Positions 1 through 8,692 of a stretch of DNA of 64,000 bases are shown in pieces; the stretch's first letter is position 1; each line of letters begins with the position of its first letter. The stretch is taken from assembly GCA_015659035.1 (NCBI GenBank), contig DQNS01000004.1, positions 36,440-100,439 on the forward strand. Direction: 5' to 3'. The notes under the pieces were generated by a model. It was not told where the DNA came from, made no database searches, and saw only the letters and a program-made list of their open reading frames with translations. The stretch is from Acidobacteriota bacterium (GTDB lineage Bacteria > Acidobacteriota > Vicinamibacteria > Vicinamibacterales > UBA8438). The position numbers were made by a program, and so were the translations under genes.

Positions 1-1517
1 TCCCGGTCGCGCTCTGGGCGCTGCTGGTAGTCGGGCCGCTCCTGCTGCTCGGGCTGCATGACAGCCTGCAGCGCGAGCACACCGTCCTGCGCAACTTCCC
101 TCTTCTCGGCCATGTGCGCTATCTGTTCGAGATGGTGCGGCCGGAGATCCAGCAGTACTTCATCGAGTCGAACACCGACGCCTTTCCGATCGAACGCGAG
201 TTCCGCAACATCGTCTATCAGCGGGCCAAAGGCGAGCTCGAGACGCAGCCGTTCGGCACCCAGCGCGACGTCTATCGCATCGGGTACGAGTGGGCGGCGC
301 ATTCGCTGGCGCCGGTCCCGCCGCTGGAGGAGCCGCCCCGCATCCCGGTCGGCGGCCCGGACTGCCGCCAACCTTACTCATGCTCGATGCTGAACATCTC
401 GGCGATGAGCTTCGGCGCCCTGTCCAGCCACGCCGTGCTGGCCCTGAACGCCGGCGCAAAGGCGGGCGGCTTCGCGCACAACACCGGCGAGGGCGGCCTC
501 TCGCCGTATCACCTCGGGCCGGGCGGTGACCTCATCTGGCAGATCGGCACCGGCTACTTCGGCTGCCGCACACCCGATGGCCGGTTCGACCCCGACCGGT
601 TCCGAGACCAGGCGGCGCACGACGCGGTGCGGATGATCGAGCTCAAGCTCTCGCAGGGCGCGAAACCGGGGCACGGGGGCGTGCTGCCGGGCCCGAAGGT
701 GTCGGAGGAGATCGCCGCGATTCGCGGGGTCACGCCGTGGCAAACGGTCATCTCGCCCCCGGCGCACTCGACGTTCTCGACGCCTGCGGGGCTCCTGGAA
801 TTCGTGGCCCGGCTCCGCGACCTGTCCGGCGGCAAACCGGTGGGGTTCAAGCTGTGCGTTGGGTACCGGGTCGAGTTCCTGGCCGTCTGCAAGGCGATGC
901 TCGACACCGGCATCACCCCGGACTTCATCACCGTGGACGGAGGCGAAGGCGGCACGGGCGCGGCGCCACTCGAGTTCGCGAACTCGTTAGGTATGCCCGC
1001 GCGCGACGGCTGGATGCTGGTCCACAACGCGTTGACGGGGCTGGGGCTGCGGGACCGCGTGACCGTGATCGCGTCCGGCAAGATCCTAACCGGCTTCCAC
1101 ATGGCCCGCGCGCTCGCCCTTGGCGCCGACCTGTGCCTCTCGGCGCGCGGGATGATGCTGGCCCTGGGCTGCATCCAGGCGTTACGCTGCAACTCGGGGC
1201 ACTGTCCCACCGGCATCACGACGCAGAACCCGGCACTCGTGTATGGTCTCGACGTCGGGGACAAGACGCCGCGGGTGACCCGGTTTCAGGCCGCCACGGT
1301 CGGAGGCCTGCTGGAGCTGCTGGGCGCGATGGGGCTGTCCCACCCACGAGAACTCGGCCCGCACCACGTCTTCCGGCGGGTCAGCGACTCTCACGTGCGC
1401 ACCTTCGCGCAGATCCACGAGTTCCTGCCCGAGGGAGCGCTGCTCGCCGACGGCGAGGGTGCCGAGTCGTGGCGTGACGACTGGCGGGCGGCTAGACTCC
1501 TTATTCAAGGAGTCTAG
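1..1517 (+). CDS. FMN-binding glutamate synthase family protein (5'-truncated by window edge)
   Basis: The frame is open from base 3 and has no start inside the window, so the gene begins upstream. The visible N-terminus is a hydrophobic stretch (LLVVGPLLLLGL) that looks like a membrane segment. It is followed by the FPLLGHVRYLFEMVRPEIQQ region typical of stand-alone GltB-like proteins. The flavin-barrel signature NISAMSFGALSSHA and glycine-rich loops follow. Near the C-terminus CIQALRCNSGHCPTGI gives the Cys-x5-Cys-x4-Cys pattern of the 3Fe-4S cluster in glutamate synthases. The family shares the synthase domain of GOGAT but lacks the glutaminase domain, and its true substrate is mostly unknown. 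A GTG at 114 is in frame but lies inside the conserved region, so it is not the start. Confidence 0.9.
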   Translation, partial: PVALWALLVVGPLLLLGLHDSLQREHTVLRNFPLLGHVRYLFEMVRPEIQQYFIESNTDAFPIEREFRNIVYQRAKGELETQPFGTQRDVYRIGYEWAAHSLAPVPPLEEPPRIPVGGPDCRQPYSCSMLNISAMSFGALSSHAVLALNAGAKAGGFAHNTGEGGLSPYHLGPGGDLIWQIGTGYFGCRTPDGRFDPDRFRDQAAHDAVRMIELKLSQGAKPGHGGVLPGPKVSEEIAAIRGVTPWQTVISPPAHSTFSTPAGLLEFVARLRDLSGGKPVGFKLCVGYRVEFLAVCKAMLDTGITPDFITVDGGEGGTGAAPLEFANSLGMPARDGWMLVHNALTGLGLRDRVTVIASGKILTGFHMARALALGADLCLSARGMMLALGCIQALRCNSGHCPTGITTQNPALVYGLDVGDKTPRVTRFQAATVGGLLELLGAMGLSHPRELGPHHVFRRVSDSHVRTFAQIHEFLPEGALLADGEGAESWRDDWRAARLLIQGV

Positions 1518-1539
1518 CGGCCCGTACGTGGAACGGGCC
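1491..1539 (+). terminator. Two tandem hairpins at the 3' end of the GltB-like gene
   Basis: The first hairpin is a perfect 12-bp stem, GCTAGACTCCTT / AAGGAGTCTAGC, with loop ATTC (1491-1518). The stop codon TAG lies in its right arm. The second, GGCCCGT / ACGGGCC, occupies 1519-1539. There is no T-tract, so these may be RNA-stabilising or Rho-linked ends and not classical intrinsic terminators. Confidence 0.6.
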
Positions 1540-1581
1540 CCACCCGTCCGAGGGCAGGGCCCACTAGATTGACGCCGAGTG

Positions 1582-2673
1582 CTATCTCGCCTCGCGCGCG
1601 TCCGCCTCCAGCAGCCGCGCGCCGCGGAGAATGCCGCCGAACGAGTAGTTCGCCTCGTGACAGGCGTACTCGTAGACCTTGTTCTCGCTCGCCGGCCAGA
1701 CATATTCGCCGCTCCAGGGCGCCGTCCAGACCGTCGGGTCGTCCACCGTGAACTGATACAGGAGGGTCTCGACGTCGATGCGGGTGAAGCGCTCCACGAC
1801 GTGCAGGTTCCGCGACGCCTGGCCGAGCGCCGGCATGTCCCGGAAGTTGGTGGTGTCGACCACCAGCGTGTCGCCTTCCCAGTGGCCCACCGAGTCGCCC
1901 AGCCAGCTCCGGATCTCGGGCGAGGCGTGCTCCTGGTTCATCCGGATGATGCGGGCCTCGTGGACCATCTCCACCTGGACCATCACCGTCTCTTCGGTCT
2001 GCACGATCCGCTTCAGGTTGTTGTAAAGGACCGGCAGCATCGGCGGTCCGGCGGTCGAGCCGAACCCCAGCAGACAGCGCTCGGAATGCGGACGCCGCTC
2101 GGGATTGTCATACGGACCGGGCGCGTTCAGATCGTCCTCGAGCCACCAGGCGGTGCCGGTGTTCGGGCGATAGAACGCCAGGAGCGAGGCACGTTGCGCC
2201 TGCGCTTCGGGTGTCGACGGCGGCTGCCGGCCGTTCGGCGGATCGGTGATGATCGACGTGCGCCACTGCCCGTCGATCTGGAACCCCGCGCTCCCGCGGT
2301 CCATCCAGAACGAGTTGTAGCCGCCGACGTTGCCGGCGGCGCCGCTCGACCCGTCTCCACCGACCGGCGGGGCTTCACGGGGCGGGCCGCTCTCCACGTT
2401 CCGCTCGTCGGGGATGTTGAAGATCCGCTCGAGCGAGCCCGCGCCGGCGGCCAGCGCCGCTGCTTCCTCTTCGGTCAAGACCAGCTTGTCGCCGAGGTCG
2501 ACGGGTCGCTGCAACGGGGTCAGGGTCGCGATGTCGTAGGTGCCCGACAGATCCGGACGGCCGTCGGCCGTGCGAGGGATGTCGGTGCCACCCTGCTGCG
2601 CCACCGCGGCCGGGGCCAGCATCGCGAGCGCGATCGAGAGAACACCGAGCATCACCGGAACTCGACTACTCAT
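1582..2673 (-). CDS. Secreted protein of unknown function
   Basis: This 363-residue protein has a clear signal peptide (MSSRVPVMLGVLSIALAML, then APAAVAQ). After cleavage comes a conserved-looking segment, PRTADGRPDLSGTYDIATLTPLQRP, of the sort found in large secreted paralogue families of Acidobacteriota. The GRPDLSG motif, a central AGPPMLPVLYNN and a C-terminal WEGDTLVVDTTNF block are the most family-like parts. I do not know a biochemical role. The start at 2673 is chosen because GGAGGT lies just ahead of it; a longer start four codons upstream would put that ribosome site inside the gene. It is convergent with the preceding gene and monocistronic as far as can be seen. Confidence 0.8.
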   Translation of the reverse strand: MSSRVPVMLGVLSIALAMLAPAAVAQQGGTDIPRTADGRPDLSGTYDIATLTPLQRPVDLGDKLVLTEEEAAALAAGAGSLERIFNIPDERNVESGPPREAPPVGGDGSSGAAGNVGGYNSFWMDRGSAGFQIDGQWRTSIITDPPNGRQPPSTPEAQAQRASLLAFYRPNTGTAWWLEDDLNAPGPYDNPERRPHSERCLLGFGSTAGPPMLPVLYNNLKRIVQTEETVMVQVEMVHEARIIRMNQEHASPEIRSWLGDSVGHWEGDTLVVDTTNFRDMPALGQASRNLHVVERFTRIDVETLLYQFTVDDPTVWTAPWSGEYVWPASENKVYEYACHEANYSFGGILRGARLLEADAREAR

Positions 2674-2835
2674 GAGTACCTCCATCAGGCACCTTCCACA
2701 GACGCGGGCCGGTCAAGTGGCCCACCTGCGCTGCCCAGAACATCGCGAATGCGCGGGGCGAGTGTACCCCGGATGCACGTCGCACGTCACGGTGGGAATG
2801 TTCGGACCACCGAGCACCGCGTCGGTGAGCGGCCC

Positions 2836-2928
2836 GTGTCCAAGGTGTTCTCCGTGGCGGAAGCAAAGGCGCACTTTTCCGATTGCCTTCGCGCGGCCGA
2901 GCAGGTTTCCGTCCACGGTGGAAGCTGA
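2836..2928 (+). pseudogene. Truncated Phd/YefM antitoxin
   Basis: From a GTG at 2836 the frame reads VSKVFSVAEAKAHFSDCLRA and stops after 30 codons. This is the N-terminal DNA-binding end of a Phd/YefM-type antitoxin, whose usual length is about 80 residues. The frame ends shortly after the first helix region, and no toxin gene follows. It is best read as a relic of a lost toxin-antitoxin pair. The match is to a short, recognisable motif only, so confidence is moderate. Confidence 0.6.
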
Positions 2929-3029
2929 CGCGTCACCGACCGCTGTTTTTCGACAGACTCGGCAACCCTGACTTCAGGAACCCGGACGAGCGACTCCTGG
3001 ACCGCGAGGCCGTTCTGCAGAGGGACGAA

Positions 3030-3182
3030 ATGGCCGGCAAGATCGCTCGTGCGGGAGCCATCTACATGTTCGTGTTCGCGGTCCTAGCGGGGATCGACGC
3101 CCTGTTGAACTATCGATACTTCGTGCCCGGGTGGGCGATGCTGACCTGGCTCGCAGCCCTGTTCTCGTGGCGACAGTGGTAG
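3030..3182 (+). CDS. Small putative membrane protein
   Basis: This short frame encodes about 50 residues with two hydrophobic stretches (AIYMFVFAVLAGIDALL and VPGWAMLTWLAALF). The open frame extends upstream to about 2883 and could add FRNPDERLLDREAVLQ, a plausible soluble lead. That extension overlaps the antitoxin relic and lacks a good start. AGAGGG lies five bases before the ATG at 3030. I do not recognise a family. It could be the end of a decayed gene. Confidence 0.35.
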   Translation: MAGKIARAGAIYMFVFAVLAGIDALLNYRYFVPGWAMLTWLAALFSWRQW

Positions 3183-3211
3183 CTGCTGAGGAACACCGAA
3201 TACTCGGGTAA

Positions 3212-4843
3212 TCATCGTTCCTGCATGTAGGGATAGCGATAGTCGCGCGCCGGGGTAAACGTTTCCTTGGTGGTGCGGGTACTGACCCAGCGAATCAGGT
3301 TCAGGAAGCTGCCCGCCTTGTCGTTGGTGCCCGACGCACGGGAGCCGCCGAACGGCTGCTGCCCGACAACGGCGCCGGTCGGCTTGTCGTTGATGTAGAA
3401 GTTCCCCGCCGCGTGCTGCAGCGTGTTGTGGGCCAGGTTGATCGCCTTCCGGTCCCGCCCGAAGATCGCCCCGGTCAAGGCATACGGCGACGTGGTGTCG
3501 CACAGCTCGAGTGTCTGCGCGTAGTCGCTGTCCTTGTAGACATGGACGGTCAGCACCGGACCGAACAGCTCCGTCTCCATCGTCGTATACCGGGGGTCGT
3601 GCGCCTGGATAATGGTCGGCGCGATGAAATACCCGGTGCGGTCGTCACAGGTGCCGCCACAGATAACATCCGCGCCGCTGTCGGTCCGCGCCGCCGCGAT
3701 GTAACCCTTGAGCTTGTCGAACGTCGCCTTGTCGATGACCGCGCCCATGAAGTTGGTGAAGTCGGCGATGTCCCCGTAGCGAATCGCCTCCACCTCGCTG
3801 CACAGCCGGTCGCGCAGACGGCTCCACAGACTCTCGGGGATGTAGGCGCGGCTCGCCGCGCTGCACTTCTGCCCCTGATACTCGAACGCGCCGCGGATCA
3901 GGTTGGCCGCCAGTTCGTCGGGGTCGGCCGAGGCATGGGCGAACACGAAGTCCTTGCCGCCGGTCTCACCGACGATCCGGGGATAGCTCTTGTAGCCGGC
4001 GATGTTGGCGCCGACGGTGCGCCACATGCCCTGGAACACCGCCGTGCTGCCGGTGAAGTGCACGCCCCCAAGGTCGGGATGCGCCATCGCCGGGTCGCCG
4101 ATCTCGCCACCGCTACCGGGCACCAGATTGATGACGCCGGCCGGCAGCCCAGCCTCCTCGAATAGCTGCATCAGGTAGTAGGCGGCGAAGACGGCGGTAG
4201 ACGCTGGTTTCCAGACCACGGTGTTCCCCATCAGCGCGGGACTGGTCGGGAGGTTTCCGGCGATCGACGTGAAGTTGAACGGCGTGGCCGCGAAGATGAA
4301 CCCTTCCAGCGCCCGGTACTCGACGTAGTTCCACATGCCGGGCGCGCTGGCAGGCTGCTGCGCGTAGATCTCCGGCAGATACGACGCATTGAACCGCCAG
4401 AAGTCGATCAGCTCGCAGGCGGCGTCGATCTCGGCCTGGAACGCCGTCTTGCTCTGGTTCAGCATCGTGGCGGCGTTCAGCACCTGACGATACCTGCCGG
4501 CCAGGAGCTCGGCCGCCTTCAGCCAGATCGCGGCGCGCGACTCCCACGGCATCGCGCTCCACTCGGCCCGGGCGTCGGCCGCGGCGGCGATCGCCTGGTT
4601 GACGGTCTCGGCGTTGCCCTTGTGATAGGTGGCCAGGCTCCGTCGGTGGTCGTGCGGAAGGATGCACGTGCCCAGGTCGCCGGTCGTCACATTCCGGCCA
4701 CCGATGATCAACGGGATCTCGATCGAGTCGGCGACGAACGTGTCGAGCTGCGCCCTGAGCGCGGCCTTCTCCGGGGACCCGGGCGCGTAATTCAGGACCG
4801 GTTCGTTGCGGGGCGCGGGGACCGTGACACGAGCGTTGTTCAT
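3212..4843 (-). CDS. pruA: L-glutamate gamma-semialdehyde (delta-1-pyrroline-5-carboxylate) dehydrogenase
   Basis: This aldehyde dehydrogenase oxidises glutamate semialdehyde, formed from P5C, to glutamate with NAD+, the second step of proline catabolism. The 543-residue length and the stand-alone form match the ALDH4-type single-domain enzyme and not the bifunctional PutA. The general-base Glu is in VGETGGKD (about residue 293) and the nucleophilic Cys is in YQGQKCSAASR (about residue 327). ATPFNFTSI and HFTGSTAVF are family motifs. AAAGGAG sits about eight bases before the ATG at 4843, so a start eight codons further upstream is less likely. No proline dehydrogenase gene is visible in the window. 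Confidence 0.93.
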   Translation of the reverse strand: MNNARVTVPAPRNEPVLNYAPGSPEKAALRAQLDTFVADSIEIPLIIGGRNVTTGDLGTCILPHDHRRSLATYHKGNAETVNQAIAAAADARAEWSAMPWESRAAIWLKAAELLAGRYRQVLNAATMLNQSKTAFQAEIDAACELIDFWRFNASYLPEIYAQQPASAPGMWNYVEYRALEGFIFAATPFNFTSIAGNLPTSPALMGNTVVWKPASTAVFAAYYLMQLFEEAGLPAGVINLVPGSGGEIGDPAMAHPDLGGVHFTGSTAVFQGMWRTVGANIAGYKSYPRIVGETGGKDFVFAHASADPDELAANLIRGAFEYQGQKCSAASRAYIPESLWSRLRDRLCSEVEAIRYGDIADFTNFMGAVIDKATFDKLKGYIAAARTDSGADVICGGTCDDRTGYFIAPTIIQAHDPRYTTMETELFGPVLTVHVYKDSDYAQTLELCDTTSPYALTGAIFGRDRKAINLAHNTLQHAAGNFYINDKPTGAVVGQQPFGGSRASGTNDKAGSFLNLIRWVSTRTTKETFTPARDYRYPYMQER

Positions 4844-4957
4844 CGAGAAGACTCCTTTACCGGACATGGATAGCCAATGGACCGCGAAAGATCTATTCTC
4901 CCACAGGGGCGAGAATCACGCCGACCCCTGCCCGCATGGCATCTTCTGGAGGTTCTC

Positions 4958-5656
4958 ATGACACGTCTGTCTGGTGCGGCGCTCGTCGGTCTACTCCTCG
5001 CCGGCGCGGGACTCGCGTCCGCGCAGGACTACCCGCATGCGTATCCGCGGGACGGCGCGGAGCAACTCTTCGAGAACCACCGCGTCATCGTGTGGGAGGT
5101 CGTCTGGCACGACGGCGTGCCGCAGCCCTACCATCGTCATCGATACGACATGACCGGTGTGTTCCTGCGATGGGGGCCACTTCGGGTGACGCGGCTCGAC
5201 GGAACGTTCACCGACAGCGAAGTACCGTTCGAGCTCCCCAACGTATTTCTGCTGCAGAAGGGTGTGACCCACAAAGAGGAAAGCATCGGGTCACCCGACC
5301 GTCACGCCATCATGATCGACATGAAGGACACGTCCGACGTCCCGACCGATACGAGAACTGACATTCCGCCCGCGTTTCCCCACGCTGGCGCCGAGGAAGC
5401 ACTGGACCATGAGCGGGTCCGGGTCTGGGACGTCAGCTGGCCATCGGGACACTCTCTGCCGGTCCACGTACACCCCACCGACACCGTGCTCGTGTTTCTC
5501 GAGGGCGGTACGATCAGCACAACACGCGAAAACGGCGCCGAGAACACCACCACCTACAGCGAGAAAGATATCGCGTTCCTGCCGGCGGGCACGGCGCACA
5601 CCACACGTGTGGTGAACGGGTCGCCCCGGGTGATGTTCTACGAGCTGCAGGACTAG
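4958..5656 (+). CDS. Secreted tandem-cupin protein
   Basis: The 232-residue product has a signal peptide ending near GLASA-QDY. Two cupin repeats follow: the first around YHRHRYDMTGVFL (about residues 60-75) and the second around PVHVHPTDTVLVFLEGG and FLPAGTAHTTR. The paired His residues suggest metal binding in each barrel. Bicupins include oxalate decarboxylases and dioxygenases, but the motifs here are too sparse to assign a substrate. GGAGG stands seven bases before the ATG, which favours this start over an upstream in-frame one at 4877. The gene is divergent from the P5C dehydrogenase gene. Confidence 0.75.
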   Translation: MTRLSGAALVGLLLAGAGLASAQDYPHAYPRDGAEQLFENHRVIVWEVVWHDGVPQPYHRHRYDMTGVFLRWGPLRVTRLDGTFTDSEVPFELPNVFLLQKGVTHKEESIGSPDRHAIMIDMKDTSDVPTDTRTDIPPAFPHAGAEEALDHERVRVWDVSWPSGHSLPVHVHPTDTVLVFLEGGTISTTRENGAENTTTYSEKDIAFLPAGTAHTTRVVNGSPRVMFYELQD

Positions 5657-5722
5657 ACATCTCCTATGGGCGAGATCGTCACGCTTGAAGCACGTTTTTC
5701 GTCGCTCACCGGAGATGTCTAG
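5653..5722. repeat. Long-range inverted repeat after the bicupin gene
   Basis: CTAGACATCTCC (5653-5664) and GGAGATGTCTAG (5711-5722) are exact 12-base inverse complements separated by 46 bases. The left arm contains the bicupin stop codon. A short GCTTGAAGC hairpin followed by TTTTT lies inside the loop and could act as a weak terminator. Confidence 0.6.
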
Positions 5723-5743
5723 CCCCGCGTAGCTGGGCCAAGC

Positions 5744-5804
5744 CTGGCAGCGAGGCGGGAGCCGACCCTCGTCTGGACGGTTTGAGGCGGAGCTTCGCTG
5801 CCAG
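5744..5804. repeat. Inverted repeat upstream of the feo locus
   Basis: CTGGCAGCGA (5744-5753) pairs with TCGCTGCCAG (5795-5804). The loop holds GGACGGTTTGAGGCGG, and a near copy of this loop sequence (gggcggtttgaggcgg) occurs at the far end of the window around 63907-63923. Its function is unknown. Confidence 0.5.
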
Positions 5805-5864
5805 CCCGATGTAAAAGCCCCTTGACCGACCGATTTGGTCCGAGATAGACTGAGAATTCGAAAC

Positions 5865-5879
5865 TGAGACTCAGTCTCA
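5865..5879. promoter_or_regulatory. Fur-like operator ahead of feoAB
   Basis: TGAGACTCAGTCTCA is a perfect 7-1-7 palindrome about 58 bases before the feo start. It fits the Fur pattern TGAnAATnATTnTCA at the outer triplets and the inner A/T positions. A further half site, TGAGAAT, lies at 5851-5857. The setting before a ferrous-iron transporter supports iron-dependent repression, which is inferred. Confidence 0.55.
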
Positions 5880-5937
5880 CTTTTCACGACCACGCCATGG
5901 ATTCCCACTCCAATGGCGTCGAGGAGTTCTCCCCTCC

Positions 5938-8469
5938 GTGCACCAGGGCCTCCGCACCCTTGACCAGCTGCCGATCGGCACCAGCGCCGTCGTCCATCAT
6001 GTCGGCTGTGACCGGCCGATGGCACGCCGCCTCATGGAAATGGGACTGCTGCCCGGCACCCGGCTTGAAACGGTGCGCCGGGCGCCGCTCGGTGACCCGC
6101 TGAAGATCCGGCTGCGCGGCTACCTGCTGTCGCTCCGACTCGCCGACGCGGCGCATATCCAGCTGGTGCCGGAGGGCCGGACCGACATCGTGGAGGAGGC
6201 CGGCAACGGCGCCACCCCGTATCGCTTCGCAGCCCGCGAAGCCCGCGAAGCAAATGACGCGACCGACGCGGCACACACCACCCACGTACCACAGGTGCTG
6301 GTGGCCGGCAACGCCAACTCCGGAAAGACCACGGTGTTCAACGCACTGACCGGCGCCCGCGCGCAGGTCAGCAACTATCCCGGTGTCACGGTGACGCGGT
6401 CATCGCGGCGAGTCACGCTTCCCGACGGGTCAGGGGTCGAGATCGTCGATCTGCCTGGCACCTACAGCCTCAGCGCGCACTCGCCGGACGAGCAGGTCGC
6501 GGTCGACGAGGTGCTCGGCCGGCGCGGCGATCCGCCCGACGCGGTCATCGTCGTGGTTGACTCCGGCGCGCTCGAGCGGGGGCTCTACCTCGTGCTGCAG
6601 ATCGCCGAGACCGGTGTCCCGGTCATCGTGGCGCTCAACATGATTGACGAGGCGAGCGCCGGCGGCACCGACCTCGACGCGGCGCGGCTGGGCGTGTGGC
6701 TCGGCGCCACGGTGGTGCCGACCGTCGCCTCGAAAGGCATCGGACTCGATGAGCTCCGGGGCGCGATCGGCACGACGCTCGCCCTTGCGCCGCGCGCCGA
6801 CTCCGCCTGGGCCGGTCTGCCCACACAGGTCGAGCGCGAGGTCACCACGGTCACCCAAGCGCTGAGGGATGCCGGCTTCGGGAAGACCCCGGCGGCGCGC
6901 CGGTCCTGGGCGCTCTGGTCGCTGCTGTCGCTCGAAACCGATGACGGCGCGACCACCGGGCTCCCAGCCTCGGTCCGGCAGACGGTGCACACGATCCAAC
7001 AGGACGCCGTCGCGGCACAGCGCAGTCTCGACCACGAAATCATCGCCTCGCGGTATCGCTGGATCGAGACGGTGGTGGCCGACATCCGGACGGTGTCCCG
7101 CGAAGACACGCGCAAGTGGACCAGCCGGATCGACGGCATCCTGACGCAGCGTGTCTACGGGCTTGTGGCGTTCGCGGTGGTGATGGCGGTCCTCTTCGAG
7201 GCGTTGTTCACCTGGTCCGCGCCGTTGATCACCGGGATCGAAACCGCGACCGGGTGGTTGCAGAGCGGCGTGACCGCCGCACTGCCGCCCGGCATCCTGA
7301 GCGACCTGATGGTCGACGGGGTCATCGCCGGCGTCGGCAACGTCGTGGTCTTCGTGCCGCAGATCGGGATGCTCTTCTTCTTCATCGCGCTGCTCGAGGA
7401 CGTCGGATATCTCGCCCGGGTGGCGTTCGTCATCGACCGGTTGATGGGACGAGTGGGGCTGCATGGCAAGGCGTTCGTCCCGATGCTGTCAGGATTCGCG
7501 TGCGCTATTCCGGCGGTCATGGCAACCCGTACCATCGAGAGCCCGCGGGACCGGCTGATCACGATGCTGACGCTGCCCATGGTCTCCTGCAGCGCCCGGC
7601 TGCCGGTCTACGCGCTGGTCACGGCCGTGGTCTTCGCCGCCGACCAGCGGGTGTTCGGCATTCTCAGCGTGGGCGCCGTCGTCCTGTTCTCTATGTACGC
7701 TCTCTCGGTCGCTGCCACCCTCGGGGCTGCCGCAGTGCTGCGACGCACGGTGCTGCGCGGCCCGCGGGTGCCGCTGCTGCTGGAGCTGCCCCCGTACCGG
7801 GTACCGGTCTTAGGCAATGTGGTGACGGTGACCTGGCGGCGTGTGCGGAGGTTCCTCGAGGACGCCGGGACGATCATCCTCACCATGACCGTCATCCTGT
7901 GGGCGCTCCTGTCGTTCCCGCACAGCGCCGAGATCGACGCCCGGTTTGACACGTCGCGCACCCAGCTCTTTGCCACGACGACCGATGCCGGTGCGCGGGA
8001 GGTGGGGCTGGCCGAGCTGGACGGGCAGCAGGCGGGCGAGCAGCTCCGCTACAGCGTCGGTGGCCGGTTGGGCCGGGTCATCGAACCGGTCATCGAGCCG
8101 CTCGGCTTTGACTGGCGAATCGGGGTCGGCATCCTCGGCGCCTTCGCCGCGCGCGAGGTATTCGTGTCGACGCTGGGCATCGTCTTCGGCATCGAGGGGG
8201 CGGACGAGGAGAGCGTCAGCCTCCGCTCGTCGCTGCAGAATGCGCGGCAGGCCGACGGCTCGCCGCTGATGACCCCGCTCACCGGAGTCTCGTTGATGGT
8301 GTTCTTCGTACTGGCGTGCCAGTGCATGAGCACCCTCGTGGTCGTGCGCAAGGAATCGGGCACCTGGCGCTGGCCGGTGTTCATGTTCGCGTATATGTCG
8401 GTTCTGGCCTACGTCGCGTCGCTGACGGTCTATCAGGTCGGGTCCGTGCTCGGCTGGGGGGTCTCGTGA
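5938..8469 (+). CDS. feoB: Fused FeoA-FeoB ferrous iron transporter
   Basis: The product imports Fe2+ across the inner membrane. Residues about 1-82 form an FeoA SH3-like domain (MARRLMEMGLLPGTRLE). A short linker leads to the FeoB G domain, with the P-loop GNANSGKTTVFN at about 124-135, the VSNYPGVTV switch I and DLPGTYSLS G3. The helical bundle and the membrane core follow; Gate regions include GYLARVAFVIDR, CAIPAVMATRTI and SCSARLPVY. The 843-residue length equals a FeoB plus one FeoA domain. The start is GTG with GAGGAG eleven bases upstream. A small Cys-rich gene overlaps the stop, so both are one operon, and the Fur-like palindrome lies upstream. Confidence 0.95.
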   Translation: MHQGLRTLDQLPIGTSAVVHHVGCDRPMARRLMEMGLLPGTRLETVRRAPLGDPLKIRLRGYLLSLRLADAAHIQLVPEGRTDIVEEAGNGATPYRFAAREAREANDATDAAHTTHVPQVLVAGNANSGKTTVFNALTGARAQVSNYPGVTVTRSSRRVTLPDGSGVEIVDLPGTYSLSAHSPDEQVAVDEVLGRRGDPPDAVIVVVDSGALERGLYLVLQIAETGVPVIVALNMIDEASAGGTDLDAARLGVWLGATVVPTVASKGIGLDELRGAIGTTLALAPRADSAWAGLPTQVEREVTTVTQALRDAGFGKTPAARRSWALWSLLSLETDDGATTGLPASVRQTVHTIQQDAVAAQRSLDHEIIASRYRWIETVVADIRTVSREDTRKWTSRIDGILTQRVYGLVAFAVVMAVLFEALFTWSAPLITGIETATGWLQSGVTAALPPGILSDLMVDGVIAGVGNVVVFVPQIGMLFFFIALLEDVGYLARVAFVIDRLMGRVGLHGKAFVPMLSGFACAIPAVMATRTIESPRDRLITMLTLPMVSCSARLPVYALVTAVVFAADQRVFGILSVGAVVLFSMYALSVAATLGAAAVLRRTVLRGPRVPLLLELPPYRVPVLGNVVTVTWRRVRRFLEDAGTIILTMTVILWALLSFPHSAEIDARFDTSRTQLFATTTDAGAREVGLAELDGQQAGEQLRYSVGGRLGRVIEPVIEPLGFDWRIGVGILGAFAAREVFVSTLGIVFGIEGADEESVSLRSSLQNARQADGSPLMTPLTGVSLMVFFVLACQCMSTLVVVRKESGTWRWPVFMFAYMSVLAYVASLTVYQVGSVLGWGVS

Positions 8470-8684
8470 TCTGGTTGAGTTGGCAGGAAGTCATCGTCGC
8501 GATCATCGTCGGGTGGGCCGTGGTGTCCCTGTATCGGCATCTGCGTGAGCTGGTCGGCAGCGCCGCGCCGGACGCGCAGGCCTCGTGTCACGGATGTGAT
8601 GACTGCGCCACCGAGACCGACACGGCACCTCCGCACCCGCCCGCGACTACTCCGCTCCATCCCCAGAGCACGCGCATTCACTGA
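8466..8684 (+). CDS. FeoB-associated Cys-rich membrane protein
   Basis: This 72-residue protein has one N-terminal membrane segment (VIVAIIVGWAVVSLY) followed by a Cys-rich tail, SCHGCDDC, which could bind iron or another metal. Small proteins of this form directly follow feoB in many bacteria and are thought to help the transporter. The GTG start lies in the sequence GTGA and overlaps the feoB stop, so translation is probably coupled. The C-terminal tail is Pro/Thr/His-rich and less conserved in appearance. Confidence 0.8.
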   Translation: MIWLSWQEVIVAIIVGWAVVSLYRHLRELVGSAAPDAQASCHGCDDCATETDTAPPHPPATTPLHPQSTRIH

Positions 8685-8692
8685 CACGCCAC

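Noticed and set aside
4877-4957. Upstream in-frame start for the bicupin
   Set aside because: GGAGG and the signal peptide favour the ATG at 4958.
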